Under the pieces are notes generated by a model. That model ran no database searches. It was not told where the DNA came from and saw only the letters and a program-made list of their open reading frames with translations. This document shows positions 37,326 through 46,278 of a stretch of 64,000 nt of DNA, piece after piece. This DNA is from Corallococcus macrosporus DSM 14697. Its GTDB lineage: Bacteria > Myxococcota > Myxococcia > Myxococcales > Myxococcaceae. The translations under genes and the position numbers were made by a program. Positions within the stretch are counted from its first letter, which is position 1; each line of letters begins with the position of its first letter. The DNA lies in NCBI RefSeq assembly GCF_002305895.1, contig NZ_CP022203.1, positions 5,924,001 to 5,988,000 of the forward strand, read 5' to 3'.

Positions 37326-38789
37326 ATGCGAACCACACATCGTCCCCTGACCACCCTGGCTCTGGCCTTGAGCCTCTTCATGGCCGCCTTGGAGGCCACC
37401 GTCGTCTCCACGGCCATGCCCACGGTGGTAGGCGAGCTGGGCGGCATCCAGCACTACGCGTGGGTCTTCACCGCGTACATGCTGTCCTCCACCATCACCG
37501 TGCCCATCTACGGGAAGCTGGCGGACCTCTACGGCCGCAAGCCCGTGCTGCTGTTCGGCATCGGGTTGTTCCTGGTGGGCTCCATCGCCAGCGGCCTGTC
37601 CACGTCCATGGCCATGTTGATCGCCTTCCGCACGCTCCAGGGGCTGGGCGCGGGGGCCATGCAGCCGGTGGCGCTCACCGTCATCGGGGACCTCTACACG
37701 CTGGAGGAGCGCGCGAAGGTCCAGGGCGCGTTCAGCGCGGTGTGGGGCATCGCCGGGCTGATTGGCCCCATCACCGGTGGCTTCATCGTGAAGTACCTCA
37801 CCTGGCACTGGGTCTTCTTCATCAACATCCCGGTGGGCGTGGGCTGCGCCGTCCTGCTGATGAGCTACTTCCACGAGCGCGTGGAGCGCAAGCCCCAGCG
37901 GCTGGACTACGCGGGCGCGACGCTGCTCACCGGCTGGGTGGTGGCGTTGCTCGTCGGCGTGCAGGGCGTGGGGATGAATCTGTGGAGCCTGCCCGTGGCG
38001 GCCGTGCTGCTCGCCGCCTTCGTCGCGGTGGAGCGTAAGGCGCCCGAGCCCATCATCCCCATGTCCATCTTCAAGGTGCCCGCCATCGTCATCTCCTCCA
38101 TCGCGGGGGCCCTCTTCTCCGCGGCGATGTTCGGCGCCACCACGTACGTGCCGCTCTTCGTCCAGGGCGTGCTGGGTGGCACGCCCACCGAGGCGGGCGG
38201 GATGATCACCCCCATGATTGTCGGCTGGCCGGCGGCGGCCGTGGTGGCCGGCAGGCTGCTGCTCAAGACGGGCTTCCGTCCGCTCATCGTGGGCGGGCTG
38301 GGCCTCACGGTGGTGGGCACGGGGCTGATGGCGCTGCTGTTGGGGCCTCAGGCGCCCAGGCTGGTGCCGGAGGTGGCCATGGGCCTGTTCGGCATCGGCA
38401 TGGGCTTCGCGTCCACCGCGCTGCTCATCGCCGTGCAGACCAGCGTCGGCTGGGAGCTGCGCGGCGTGGCCACCGCCAGCAACATGTTCTTCCGCACCAT
38501 CGGCGGCGCCATCGGCGTGGGGCTGATGGGCGGCGTCATGGTGTCGCAGCTCCTCAAGGACCCGTCGGTGCCGATTTCGGCCGCCAACGCCTTGATGAGC
38601 CCCGACCACGGCCAGGACCTGCCCAAGGAGCTGCTGGCGACGCTGAGCGGTGCGCTGGGCACCGGGCTGAGCATCAACTTCTGGTTGATTTGCGCCTTCA
38701 CGGTGGCCGCGTTCGCCGCGGGCCTGTTCTTCCCGAAGGTGGCCCGCACCGCGACGGTGTCCACCTCCGACGTGGCGGCGCCGCACTGA
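37326..38789 (+). CDS. MFS drug exporter, DHA2 (EmrB/QacA) family
   Basis: 487 residues from ATG 37326, which gives the usual N-terminus LTTLALALSLFMAALEATVVSTAMPTVVGEL; the frame is open further upstream without a good start. The D-E-T-like motif in TM1 is varied (LEATVVSTA). Loop 2-3 has the MFS motif GKLADLYGRKP, and TM5 has the exporter motif C (GIAGLIGPITGGFI). About 13-14 membrane segments are predicted, which places it in the DHA2 family. It would export hydrophobic compounds using the proton gradient; the substrate is unknown. It stands alone, convergent with the GH6 gene. Confidence 0.9.
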   Translation: MRTTHRPLTTLALALSLFMAALEATVVSTAMPTVVGELGGIQHYAWVFTAYMLSSTITVPIYGKLADLYGRKPVLLFGIGLFLVGSIASGLSTSMAMLIAFRTLQGLGAGAMQPVALTVIGDLYTLEERAKVQGAFSAVWGIAGLIGPITGGFIVKYLTWHWVFFINIPVGVGCAVLLMSYFHERVERKPQRLDYAGATLLTGWVVALLVGVQGVGMNLWSLPVAAVLLAAFVAVERKAPEPIIPMSIFKVPAIVISSIAGALFSAAMFGATTYVPLFVQGVLGGTPTEAGGMITPMIVGWPAAAVVAGRLLLKTGFRPLIVGGLGLTVVGTGLMALLLGPQAPRLVPEVAMGLFGIGMGFASTALLIAVQTSVGWELRGVATASNMFFRTIGGAIGVGLMGGVMVSQLLKDPSVPISAANALMSPDHGQDLPKELLATLSGALGTGLSINFWLICAFTVAAFAAGLFFPKVARTATVSTSDVAAPH

Positions 38790-38805
38790 CGTCGTGCGGC
38801 GCCGC
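38775..38805 (+). terminator. Bidirectional hairpin between MFS and GH6 genes
   Basis: GCGGCGCCGCAC (38775-38786) and GTGCGGCGCCGC (38794-38805) are perfect 12 bp complements, with the MFS stop codon in the loop. It lies between convergent genes and lacks a T run. Confidence 0.6.
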
Positions 38806-38814
38806 TGACGTCGC

Positions 38815-40290
38815 TCAGAGTCCGTCAATCATCCGGAGGGCCACGTCCGGCATGAACGTCCCGGCCGGCGTGTTCGGCGCGACGCCGCACTGGCCGTCGG
38901 AGTCTCCGGGGACCTTTATCCACAGGGTCAGCTCCGCGCCGCCGACGCCCACCTGGTTCGTCGTGCCAATCCTCCGGCCAGCGGGGTTGCACCACTCGCC
39001 GTTGGAGCCATTCCCGTTTCGACTGGTGTCCACCACGAAGGGCCTGGTGTAGCCGTACCGGCTGCTCAGCGACGCGTTGACGGAGCCCGCGTACGAGGCC
39101 GACTGCGCGGTGGTGTAGAAGTTCGACACGTTGAGCGCGAAGCCGCGCACGTTGCGCACGCCCATGGTGTCCAGCCGCTGGGCCATGACGTCCGCGTTGA
39201 TCCACAGCGCGTTGCCCGCGTCCAGGTAGGCCCACGTGTTCGGCGCGCGGTCCCTGAGCTGCTCGGTGGCGTAGCGAATCAGGCTGATGCGCGTCTGGCG
39301 CTCGGCGTCGTTCGCCAGGCAGTCGAGCTGCGCGACGGCGTCTGGCTCGATGATGACGACGGCGGGGCGGTTGCCAATGGCGGCGGCGAAGGACGAAATC
39401 CACGTCCGGTACGCCTCGGGCGACCCCGCGCCCCCGCCCGAGTGGCTGCCGCAGTCCCGGCCCGGGATGTTGTACGCCACCAGCACCGGCAGCTTGTCCG
39501 CCGCGTCCGCCGCCCCGACGAAGCTGGACACCGCCGTGGTGATGTCTCCACTCCACGCGGCGAACCAGCGCGCGGCCATGTTGTTCGTGATGGAGGCCTG
39601 GATGCGCACCGCGCGCGAGTCCCCGCTGTTGGCCCGGACCCAGTTGGCCGGGTTGGAGTTCGGGTCGATGTAGAAGCCGCTCGTCATCGCCAGCGGCCCG
39701 CCGCCGCCACCGTCCTCCGTGGTCAGGGAGACGTCATCGATGAACGCGCTGAAGCCGGTGGCGCGCCCGCCCAGTTGGAAGGTGACCTGCCCCGCCTGCG
39801 TCGCCAGGGACGAGGTGAAGGGGAACGTGAAGCGGCGCGCTGTCCCATCCAGCGTGATTTGCCGCTCCAACGGCGCGGTGTACGGCGGGCTCTCCAACTG
39901 CACCGTCACGCGCGCCGTCGTGCTCACCGACGCGGACGCGGTGAAGGACAGCGTGTAGGCCCGGCCGTTCACCAGCGGGATGCCGCTCTGGCCAATCAGC
40001 GCGTCCCAGGGGTTGGCCGTCCCCCCGCCCACGTCCACGCGCAGCCGGGCGTTCTCCACGCGGGACGCCGTGTTGACGCCGCTCCACCAGGGAGCGACGG
40101 TGCCGCCGCTGAAGGTGCCATTGGAGACGAGCTCGGTGAGCGCGTCCGCGCGGGTGCCGAGCGCCTCCGAGTCCACCGGCGCGGGGGGCTCCGAGGAACC
40201 ACAGGCAGTGGCGAGCGCCGCCGCGAGCATCAGCGCGGCTGGGGCAGTGAAACGGCGGGACAGCGAACCGGCGAAGTCACGAAGTCGCAC
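38815..40290 (-). CDS. GH6 cellulase lipoprotein with N-terminal binding module
   Basis: 491 residues from GTG 40290, which follows GGGAGGAAAG; the longer open frame lacks a ribosome binding site. A lipoprotein-type signal ends LAAALATACGSS. Residues about 55-200 form a carbohydrate-binding sandwich (SNGTFSGGTVAPWW to FSAFIDDVSL). The GH6 catalytic domain follows: KLPVLVAYNIPGRDCGSHSGGG with the catalytic Asp region, VVIIEPDAVAQLDCL, TWAYLDAGNALW, FVVDTSRNGNGS and LTLWIKVPGDSDGQC. GH6 enzymes cleave cellulose with inversion. With the GH16 gene this suggests external polysaccharide use. Confidence 0.92.
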   Translation of the reverse strand: MRLRDFAGSLSRRFTAPAALMLAAALATACGSSEPPAPVDSEALGTRADALTELVSNGTFSGGTVAPWWSGVNTASRVENARLRVDVGGGTANPWDALIGQSGIPLVNGRAYTLSFTASASVSTTARVTVQLESPPYTAPLERQITLDGTARRFTFPFTSSLATQAGQVTFQLGGRATGFSAFIDDVSLTTEDGGGGGPLAMTSGFYIDPNSNPANWVRANSGDSRAVRIQASITNNMAARWFAAWSGDITTAVSSFVGAADAADKLPVLVAYNIPGRDCGSHSGGGAGSPEAYRTWISSFAAAIGNRPAVVIIEPDAVAQLDCLANDAERQTRISLIRYATEQLRDRAPNTWAYLDAGNALWINADVMAQRLDTMGVRNVRGFALNVSNFYTTAQSASYAGSVNASLSSRYGYTRPFVVDTSRNGNGSNGEWCNPAGRRIGTTNQVGVGGAELTLWIKVPGDSDGQCGVAPNTPAGTFMPDVALRMIDGL

Positions 40291-40419
40291 GAAGCCTTTC
40301 CTCCCGCCCGCGCGAGGACGCGGGCTGTGTCGAGTGCGTGGCCCGTGGGTGGCCCCGCGAGCACGCGAGGCCACGTTTGCACGTTTTTCCTGTTTTTCAG
40401 CGCCTCAAGTCGCCCCCAC

Positions 40420-42093
40420 TCACCGAAGTGCGCGCAGATGAACAGGTGGAACCCGGTACTCAGCGGCCTGCTCCACCACGCGGCCCAGGCGGAGCAACAG
40501 GTGCTCCTCGTAGGGACGGCCCGTGAGCTGGATGCCCACGGGAAGCCCCTCCTCGTCGAAGCCGGCGGGTACGGACAGGGAGGGGAACCCCGTCAGGTTG
40601 GCCAGGCGCACGAAGCGCATCAGCGCGTCAACCACGGGCAGGTTCGACTCGCCGTCCGGGAGCGCCGCCTCCGGGATGAGGGGCGCCGTGGTGGCCGTCG
40701 TGGGCGTGACGAGGACCTCCACGTCGGCCATCTGCGCCAGCAGCTCTCGCGTCAGGCGGTGCCGGTGCCGCAGCGCATGCACCAGGTCCGTGGCGCGGAA
40801 GTGCCGGCCAATGGCCAGGTTGGTGCGCGTGTCGAGCCCGAAGTCCGACAGGTGCGCCTTCACGTATGGCTGCATGGACTCGGACATCTCGCTCAGGATG
40901 ATGCAGCTATGGGTCCACAGGACCGCGTTGAGGTCCGGTGGCGGAATCTCCACCACCCGGGCGCCCGCCGCCGTCAGCGCGGCCACGGCCTCCTTGCAGC
41001 GCGCGACGACGTCCGCGTCCGCGTCCTCGAAGTAGTCCCAGCAGATGCCCAGCCGCACGCCGCTCAGGTTGTCATCCCCGTAGCCCGACAGGTGATGCGG
41101 CGACTGCCCCTGGGAGACGAGGTCCTGTCCGTCCGGCCCCGCGAGCAGCGCATACGCCGCGGCGACGTCGTCCACGGTGAGGCCCATGGGGCCCACGTGG
41201 CCCACGTTCCAGCACAGCGGAGGGACGCCCGTCTCCGGGATGCGGCCCCACGTCGCCTTGAGCCCCACGATGCCGCACAGGGCCGCGGGGATGCGGATGG
41301 AGCCACCGCCATCCGCGCCGATGCTCAAGGGGCACAGGCCCGCGGCCACGGCGGCGGCGGAGGCGCTGGAGCTGCCCCCGGTGATTCGGCCCGTGTCCCA
41401 GGGGTTGCGCGCGGCGCCGTGGTGGGGATTCAACCCGATGGGGTTGATGCCAATCTCGTTCATGTTGGCCTTGCCGAGGATGATGGCGCCCGCGGCCTTG
41501 AGCCGGGCCGCCACCGTCGAGTCCGCGGTGGCCACCTGGGTGCGGAACCGCGTGCCCAGCGTGGTGGGGAACCCGGCCAGGTCGACCTCGTCCTTCAGCA
41601 CCACGGGGATTCCATCGAGCACGCTGAGCGGCCGGCCGGCCCGCAGGCGCTCGGCAGACGCCTCCGCGGCCCGGTGCACCTCGTCCGGCTTGCGGGCGAC
41701 GAACAGGCCCATCCGCTGCTTCCCGCTGTCCAGCCGGGAGATGGCGTCATGAATCCGGCTCACGACGGCCACGGGGTCCGTGGCCCCCTCGCGGTAGGCG
41801 CGCAGATAGGCCGCGACGCTCTCACGCTCCGGAGGACTGGCGGACGCGGCGATGGCCCGCGCGGCCTGCTCCGTGGGGGGCTGCGGCTCCGCAGGGGCCG
41901 AGCCTTGCGGCAAGGGGAACTGGAGCGGCGGCGCATCACCGGCGGGGAGCTCGCGCCAGCGCTCGATGCCGCTGTCCCGCGTCAGCTTGTCCAGCATCAC
42001 CGACCCGACGCCGCTCTCGAGCGCGTTCACGAAAGCCTTGAGCGCCATGCCGGACATGCGGGGCGCCTTCACCGGGTTGCGTTGGTAGGTCAT
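40420..42093 (-). CDS. Amidase-signature hydrolase
   Basis: 557 residues with the amidase signature fold. The Ser-cisSer-Lys triad is visible: Lys in IPVVLKDEVDL, cis-Ser in GADGGGSIRIPAAL, and nucleophile region ITGGSSSASAAAVAAG just before it. A 120-residue N-terminal extension precedes the domain (PPTEQAARAIAASASP). It hydrolyses an amide bond; the substrate is unknown, and GatA identity is unlikely because no gatB/gatC neighbours exist. The group II intron ends about 2 bp before its ATG (42093), so its original promoter and ribosome binding site are now on the other side of the intron or supplied by it. Confidence 0.88.
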   Translation of the reverse strand: MTYQRNPVKAPRMSGMALKAFVNALESGVGSVMLDKLTRDSGIERWRELPAGDAPPLQFPLPQGSAPAEPQPPTEQAARAIAASASPPERESVAAYLRAYREGATDPVAVVSRIHDAISRLDSGKQRMGLFVARKPDEVHRAAEASAERLRAGRPLSVLDGIPVVLKDEVDLAGFPTTLGTRFRTQVATADSTVAARLKAAGAIILGKANMNEIGINPIGLNPHHGAARNPWDTGRITGGSSSASAAAVAAGLCPLSIGADGGGSIRIPAALCGIVGLKATWGRIPETGVPPLCWNVGHVGPMGLTVDDVAAAYALLAGPDGQDLVSQGQSPHHLSGYGDDNLSGVRLGICWDYFEDADADVVARCKEAVAALTAAGARVVEIPPPDLNAVLWTHSCIILSEMSESMQPYVKAHLSDFGLDTRTNLAIGRHFRATDLVHALRHRHRLTRELLAQMADVEVLVTPTTATTAPLIPEAALPDGESNLPVVDALMRFVRLANLTGFPSLSVPAGFDEEGLPVGIQLTGRPYEEHLLLRLGRVVEQAAEYRVPPVHLRALR

Positions 42094-42117
42094 TGGTAGA
42101 GGGGTGGCGCGGTACCG

Positions 42118-43551
42118 TCAGCGGCCCGTTTCCACCCTCCTCCTTTCAAACCGTACGTGCGGTTTTCCCGCATACGGCTTAACGAGAGTGTTGTCGTGCA
42201 GCATGCACGGTTTCGGGTAGCGAATCGTCCCATGCAACCGGTGCAGGCCTCTTTCCCAGAACCACGCTCGATTCCATGCGTCCGCCTGGCCGGCCCGCAG
42301 CTTCCTGCCTCTGCGTTTCACCATGAACTGGTGCAGCCGCCGGAAGACGTAGGAGTCGAGTTGATTGAACTTTCGGGCCGCGTTCCCGGTGCGGAAGTAG
42401 TTGCCCCATCCTCGCAACACCGGGTTCAGGCCGCCGATGATTTCTCGGACATCCTTCACCCCGTGCCGCTGTCGGCTCGTCAGCTCCTTCACCCGAGCCC
42501 TCACCCGCTTCATGCTCCGCGCTGACGGCCACCGCTGGAGGTAGTAGCGGCGCACTCCCCGCTGCTGCCACAGCTTGCCCGACATGCGCTTGTGCAGGTG
42601 ACAGCCCAGAAAGTCGAAGCCTTCCTTGCCCTCGGTGAGTTCCACTCGCCGCGTCTTCTCCGGGTGCAGTTGCAGCTTCAGCCTCCCGAAGATGATGCGC
42701 ACCCTTCGTTCGGCCTCCTCGGCAGCTTCGCGGCCTTTGCACAGCACCACGAAGTCATCCGCGTAGCGCACCAGCTCGCCCACCTGCGCGCACTGCCGCT
42801 GCCACACGCTGTCGAAGAAGTGCAGGTAGATGTTGGAGAGCAGCGGGGAAATCACTCCCCCCTGCGGTGTCCCCGAGACCGTCTCGGAGTACCGGCCCTC
42901 CTCCACCACTCCCGCACTCAGCCACTGCCTCAGCAGCTTGAGCACCCTCCGGTCCGACACCCGCCGCTCCACCCGCTCCATCAGCAGCTCATGGTCGATG
43001 CTGCCGAAGTAGTCGCGGATGTCCGCGTCGAGCACGTGGTGACACCCGGCATTGACTGCCTCCCGGATGCGCTCCAGGGCCTGCACCGCGCTTCGACGTG
43101 GCCGGAAGCCATACGACGACGGAAGAAAATCCGCCTCGAAGACAGGCTCCAGCACCAGCTTCACCGCCATCTGCACGATACGGTCCTGCACCGTCGGAAT
43201 GCCCAGCGGCCTGAGTTTCCCGTCCGCCTTGGGAATGAACCGCCTGAGCACCGCGGGCGGTTTGTAGGTTCCTGCTCGCAGTACCTCGCCCAGCTCCTGC
43301 ACCAGCCGCTGTGCGCCGTACTGCTCCACCGCCGCCAGCGTGACTGAATCCACGCCGGCAGCGCCCTTGTTGCGTCGGACCCGCTGCCATGCTTCCCACA
43401 GGACGTCACTCCGGTGGACTCGGTCATACAGCGCATGGAAACGGCGCTCCCGGCACCGCTTGGCTGCCACGAAGAGCTTGCGCTGGAGTTGTCGAACTTT
43501 GTCGGTGGACTCTGGCCCACCGGGGGGATTGGAGCCTTCTTGGCGGCTCAT
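42118..43551 (-). CDS. ltrA: Group II intron reverse transcriptase/maturase
   Basis: 477 residues from ATG 43551 (AGCGAGGGC upstream); the open frame further 5' crosses the intron RNA domains. RT blocks are intact: RRNKGAAGVDSVTL, RRFIPKADGKLRPLGIPTVQDR, SSYGFRPRRSAVQAL, DADIRDYFGSIDHELL, SGTPQGGVISPLLSNIYLH and the active site RYADDFVVL (about 260). The maturase domain X follows (LNPVLRGWGNYFRTGNAARKF). There is no HNH endonuclease after it. The enzyme helps splicing and copies the intron RNA during retromobility. The last codons overlap intron domain V. Confidence 0.93.
   Translation of the reverse strand: MSRQEGSNPPGGPESTDKVRQLQRKLFVAAKRCRERRFHALYDRVHRSDVLWEAWQRVRRNKGAAGVDSVTLAAVEQYGAQRLVQELGEVLRAGTYKPPAVLRRFIPKADGKLRPLGIPTVQDRIVQMAVKLVLEPVFEADFLPSSYGFRPRRSAVQALERIREAVNAGCHHVLDADIRDYFGSIDHELLMERVERRVSDRRVLKLLRQWLSAGVVEEGRYSETVSGTPQGGVISPLLSNIYLHFFDSVWQRQCAQVGELVRYADDFVVLCKGREAAEEAERRVRIIFGRLKLQLHPEKTRRVELTEGKEGFDFLGCHLHKRMSGKLWQQRGVRRYYLQRWPSARSMKRVRARVKELTSRQRHGVKDVREIIGGLNPVLRGWGNYFRTGNAARKFNQLDSYVFRRLHQFMVKRRGRKLRAGQADAWNRAWFWERGLHRLHGTIRYPKPCMLHDNTLVKPYAGKPHVRFERRRVETGR
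42148..42181 (-). ncRNA. Group II intron domain V
   Basis: The minus strand contains AAGCCGTATGCGG, GAAA and ACCGCACGTACGGTTT. This has the standard domain V hairpin with the AGC triad, a GNRA-type loop and the conserved GUACGG 3' arm. It is the catalytic centre of the intron. Unusually it lies inside the end of the maturase reading frame. Confidence 0.85.
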
Positions 43552-44145
43552 GCCCTCGCTCTTACCTCCCGCCCAAGCACCACCCAAGCAGGGGCCCTTC
43601 CCTCCGGGCGCGTTGTCTTGCACGCCCCTCGCCGGTACTACGGCCCCCTCGGACTCCCGCTGCGCTCCCCACGCTTTCACCTTCGGCTTATACGCGGGGC
43701 CCTGCCGCGACGACGGCCGCGCAGACGGGTCTCTCCTGTTCCCCACCAGACCTTGAGCACGTGCCACGCCCCATACCCCGGGGAGCCCCGCTGCTTCCCA
43801 TCCGGACTCGTCCGCAGCGGACCTGGCCTTCGCCGCGACATGCTCGGCTCGGCGCTCCCATTGTGTATCTGTCGAGGCGGCAGGCTTCACTTGATGTTGC
43901 GGCCCGCGCTCTTGCTCCCTCCCGAATGGAGGCTTTTGACGCCCCGCTGTGGCCTGCCGCCTCTCGGCGGTCGGCTGGGGCCTGCTACCGGGCACTCCGG
44001 TGTCTACCCGGACGGGACTTTCACCCGCCGGTCTGGTGGAGCATGGACGTGCTCCTCTTGCTCGTCCTTCAGGACGCACCATGGCGCCGCAGCCTATCCC
44101 CGAGCTGGCGGTATCGCATGAGCGATGACGCCCTCCCTGCCCTCG

Positions 44146-45243
44146 TCACGCAGCGGCGCGCGCCTCGTACCGCGCGTCCGGGACAGCCGCCGCGATGCGC
44201 CGCAGGAAAGGCTCGGGCGCGACGAATCGCTCCAGGTGAACGACGCCGCCAGGACCGTGACGGGGAGCGGTGAGCAGCGCCCGAGCCACCTCCGCCGCGA
44301 CCCGGCCCGTCATCGCGGCCTCGCGCCGGCCTTGAAGGGAGGCCATCTGCGTCACGGGCCTGCCCCCGATGTGGCCCTCCGCCTTCGCGAGCACCGAGCA
44401 CGCGTCCGAACCCGCGTGGGCCCGAAGCGCCAGCCAGGTCATGGCCCGCCGAAAAAGCGGCCACCGCAGAAGCCGCCCCAGCCCCCATCGGACGGAGAGC
44501 GCGGCCAGCGTGGTCAACCCAGGTGGGTCGAAGCACAGCCACGTCGACACGGTGGGAACGGACAAGGTCCGAGCGACGGTCCGCTGGTCCGGGAAGTTGA
44601 ACCGCCAGGCGCGGCGCGGCCTCGCCTCCCCGGGAAAGTGGACCCACTGGCCCTCCTGGAACCCATGGACACGGTGGAGCTGTCCCTGCCGGTAGACGTC
44701 GAACGGAGCGGCGAGGTTCTCCAGCGTCCAGGCGATGGCCGCCGCGCCGTGTGTGTCGCCGCCGCCCAGCAGCACGAAGAGGTCCAGCTGCTCCACGGAG
44801 TCGAGCGAGGCCACCGCCCGAGCCGCGAGCACCTGGGTGAGCCCGGGAGCCACGCCCACACTGAGCACGGCGGTGCTCCCTGTGTGGGCCGCGAGGGGCG
44901 ACAGTTGCTCGAAGGCGGCCAGGGACGCCTGGGACGCCGTCACGTCCACGTAGTCGATACCTGAGCGCAGGCAGTGCTCGACGAACGACGGACGCTGCTG
45001 GTCCAGGCACATCACCACCAGCGCGACCCCTGCCAGGTGCGCCACGGCGTCAGGCGCGGTGACATCGAGCGCCCGCGCTCGGGTCCCCGCCCCCGTGTGC
45101 CTCGAGAGCGCCTCCGCCCGGTCCAAGCTCCGCCCCGCCACCACCACGCGGCCGGGGAAGGCGGGCGCCAGGATGCGAACGACCTCCTGCCCTACCTGCC
45201 CGTAGCCGCCCACCACGAGGATGTCCCCTGCCCTACGCTCCAT
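44146..45243 (-). CDS. Saccharopine dehydrogenase-like NAD(P)-binding protein
   Basis: 365 residues from ATG 45243, with GGGGTGAGG just upstream (GTG 45246 also possible). The N-terminal Rossmann fold begins ILVVGGYGQVGQEVVRIL, then VVVAGRSLDRAEAL, which suits NADP binding. The middle has DYVDVTASQASLAAFEQL and SVGVAPGLTQVLAARAV, as in saccharopine dehydrogenase-like proteins of unknown substrate. The C-terminal half lacks markers of lysine-pathway enzymes. It is divergent from the LysR gene, which may control it. The intron lies 66 bp after its stop. Confidence 0.8.
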   Translation of the reverse strand: MERRAGDILVVGGYGQVGQEVVRILAPAFPGRVVVAGRSLDRAEALSRHTGAGTRARALDVTAPDAVAHLAGVALVVMCLDQQRPSFVEHCLRSGIDYVDVTASQASLAAFEQLSPLAAHTGSTAVLSVGVAPGLTQVLAARAVASLDSVEQLDLFVLLGGGDTHGAAAIAWTLENLAAPFDVYRQGQLHRVHGFQEGQWVHFPGEARPRRAWRFNFPDQRTVARTLSVPTVSTWLCFDPPGLTTLAALSVRWGLGRLLRWPLFRRAMTWLALRAHAGSDACSVLAKAEGHIGGRPVTQMASLQGRREAAMTGRVAAEVARALLTAPRHGPGGVVHLERFVAPEPFLRRIAAAVPDARYEARAAA

Positions 45244-45346
45244 CACGGCCTCACCCCTGCGTTTGCGCGTTCGAGTGGTTATTGCCGCCTGTCACGGTGG
45301 AATGCGACCGAAGCCCATGAACATCATCTGTGCGGACCGCGCATCA

Positions 45347-46231
45347 ATGCCCTCGCTCTCGAACATCGAAGCCTTCGTCCGCGCCGCCGAGCAGGGTGAC
45401 TTCACCCGGGCGGCGCGGAAGCTCCAGCTCACCGCCTCCGCCGTGAGCCGGCGCATTGCCCGTCTGGAGGAGGAGCTGGGCGTCGTGCTCTTCCAGCGGA
45501 CGACCCGGGCCATGCAGCTCACCGAGGACGGCCGTGCGTTCTACTCGCGCTGCCAGCACATCCTCGGAGAGTTGGAGGCCGCGAAGGAGTCGCTCTCCCG
45601 CTCCCGGCACCGGCCCGTGGGGGTGCTCCGGGTGAACGCACCCCAGGCCATTGGCCAGTTGGTCCTCATGCCGGCGCTGCCCCGCTTCCTCGCCGCGCAT
45701 CCCGGCGTCGAGCTGCGGCTGACCCTCCGCGACGAGGTGGTGGACCCCATCACCGAAGGCGCCGACGTGCTCCTTCGGATGGGCGCCTTGGAGGACTCGC
45801 GGCTGGTGGCTCGAAAGCTGGGGACCACGCGACTGCTCGCCTGTGCCGCCCCCGCGTACCTGCGACGCCACGGCCTGCCGGAGACCGCGGCGGACCTGAG
45901 CCGGCACAATTGCCTGGGGTTCCTCCGGGGCGACACGCCCGCGGCGTGGTTGCTGCAGGACGGAAGCTCCCCGGCGCGCACCGAGCCCCGAGGCAACTTC
46001 CACACGAACCAGGGTGCCACCTTGCGCGACGCGGCCGTGCTCGGCCTGGGCATCGCGATGCTCTTCGACTTCATGGTGGCCCGTGAGCTGGAATCCGGCG
46101 CGCTCGTCCCCGTCCTTGACGCGCAGACGGGTGCCCCCCGCCCCATCCACGCGCTGTACCCACGTGGAAGGCACCTGTCCTCCCGCGTTCGCGTCTTCCT
46201 CGACTTCGTGGCTACGCTCTTTCCCCGGTGA
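45347..46231 (+). CDS. LysR-family transcriptional regulator
   Basis: 294 residues from ATG 45347 (MPSLSNIEAFVRAAEQGDF), where LysR proteins normally begin; ATG 45317 would add 10 residues. The winged helix FTRAARKLQLTASAVSRRIARLEEELG is clear, then RTTRAMQLTEDGRAFY. The effector domain starts near residue 90 (GVLRVNAPQAIGQLVLMPALPRF) with the usual two-lobe pattern. It is divergent from the saccharopine dehydrogenase-like gene with a gap of about 100 bp, the usual arrangement for a LysR regulator and its target. Confidence 0.92.
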   Translation: MPSLSNIEAFVRAAEQGDFTRAARKLQLTASAVSRRIARLEEELGVVLFQRTTRAMQLTEDGRAFYSRCQHILGELEAAKESLSRSRHRPVGVLRVNAPQAIGQLVLMPALPRFLAAHPGVELRLTLRDEVVDPITEGADVLLRMGALEDSRLVARKLGTTRLLACAAPAYLRRHGLPETAADLSRHNCLGFLRGDTPAAWLLQDGSSPARTEPRGNFHTNQGATLRDAAVLGLGIAMLFDFMVARELESGALVPVLDAQTGAPRPIHALYPRGRHLSSRVRVFLDFVATLFPR

Positions 46232-46278
46232 GGGGGAATGGCGTGGCGGGTCCGGCGTTCGCGAAGGAGAGGAGCTTC

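Larger units (their letters stand above)
42096..44079 (-). mobile_element. Group II intron
   Basis: A nearly 2 kb element on the minus strand. Its 5' end reads GTGCG (44079-44075), the usual group II start, and its 3' end is an AY dinucleotide (AC, 42097-42096) after a domain VI-like stem (GAGGAGGGTGG against CCACCCCTC). Domain V is at 42148-42181. It encodes a reverse transcriptase/maturase. About 530 nt before the ORF should hold domains I-III. It sits between the saccharopine-dehydrogenase-like gene and the amidase. The exact ends are inferred from motifs, not from an empty site. Confidence 0.8.

Noticed and set aside
40420-42093. Amidase as GatA of the tRNA amidotransferase
   Set aside because: No gatB or gatC nearby, and it has a long N-terminal extension; a general amidase is more likely.
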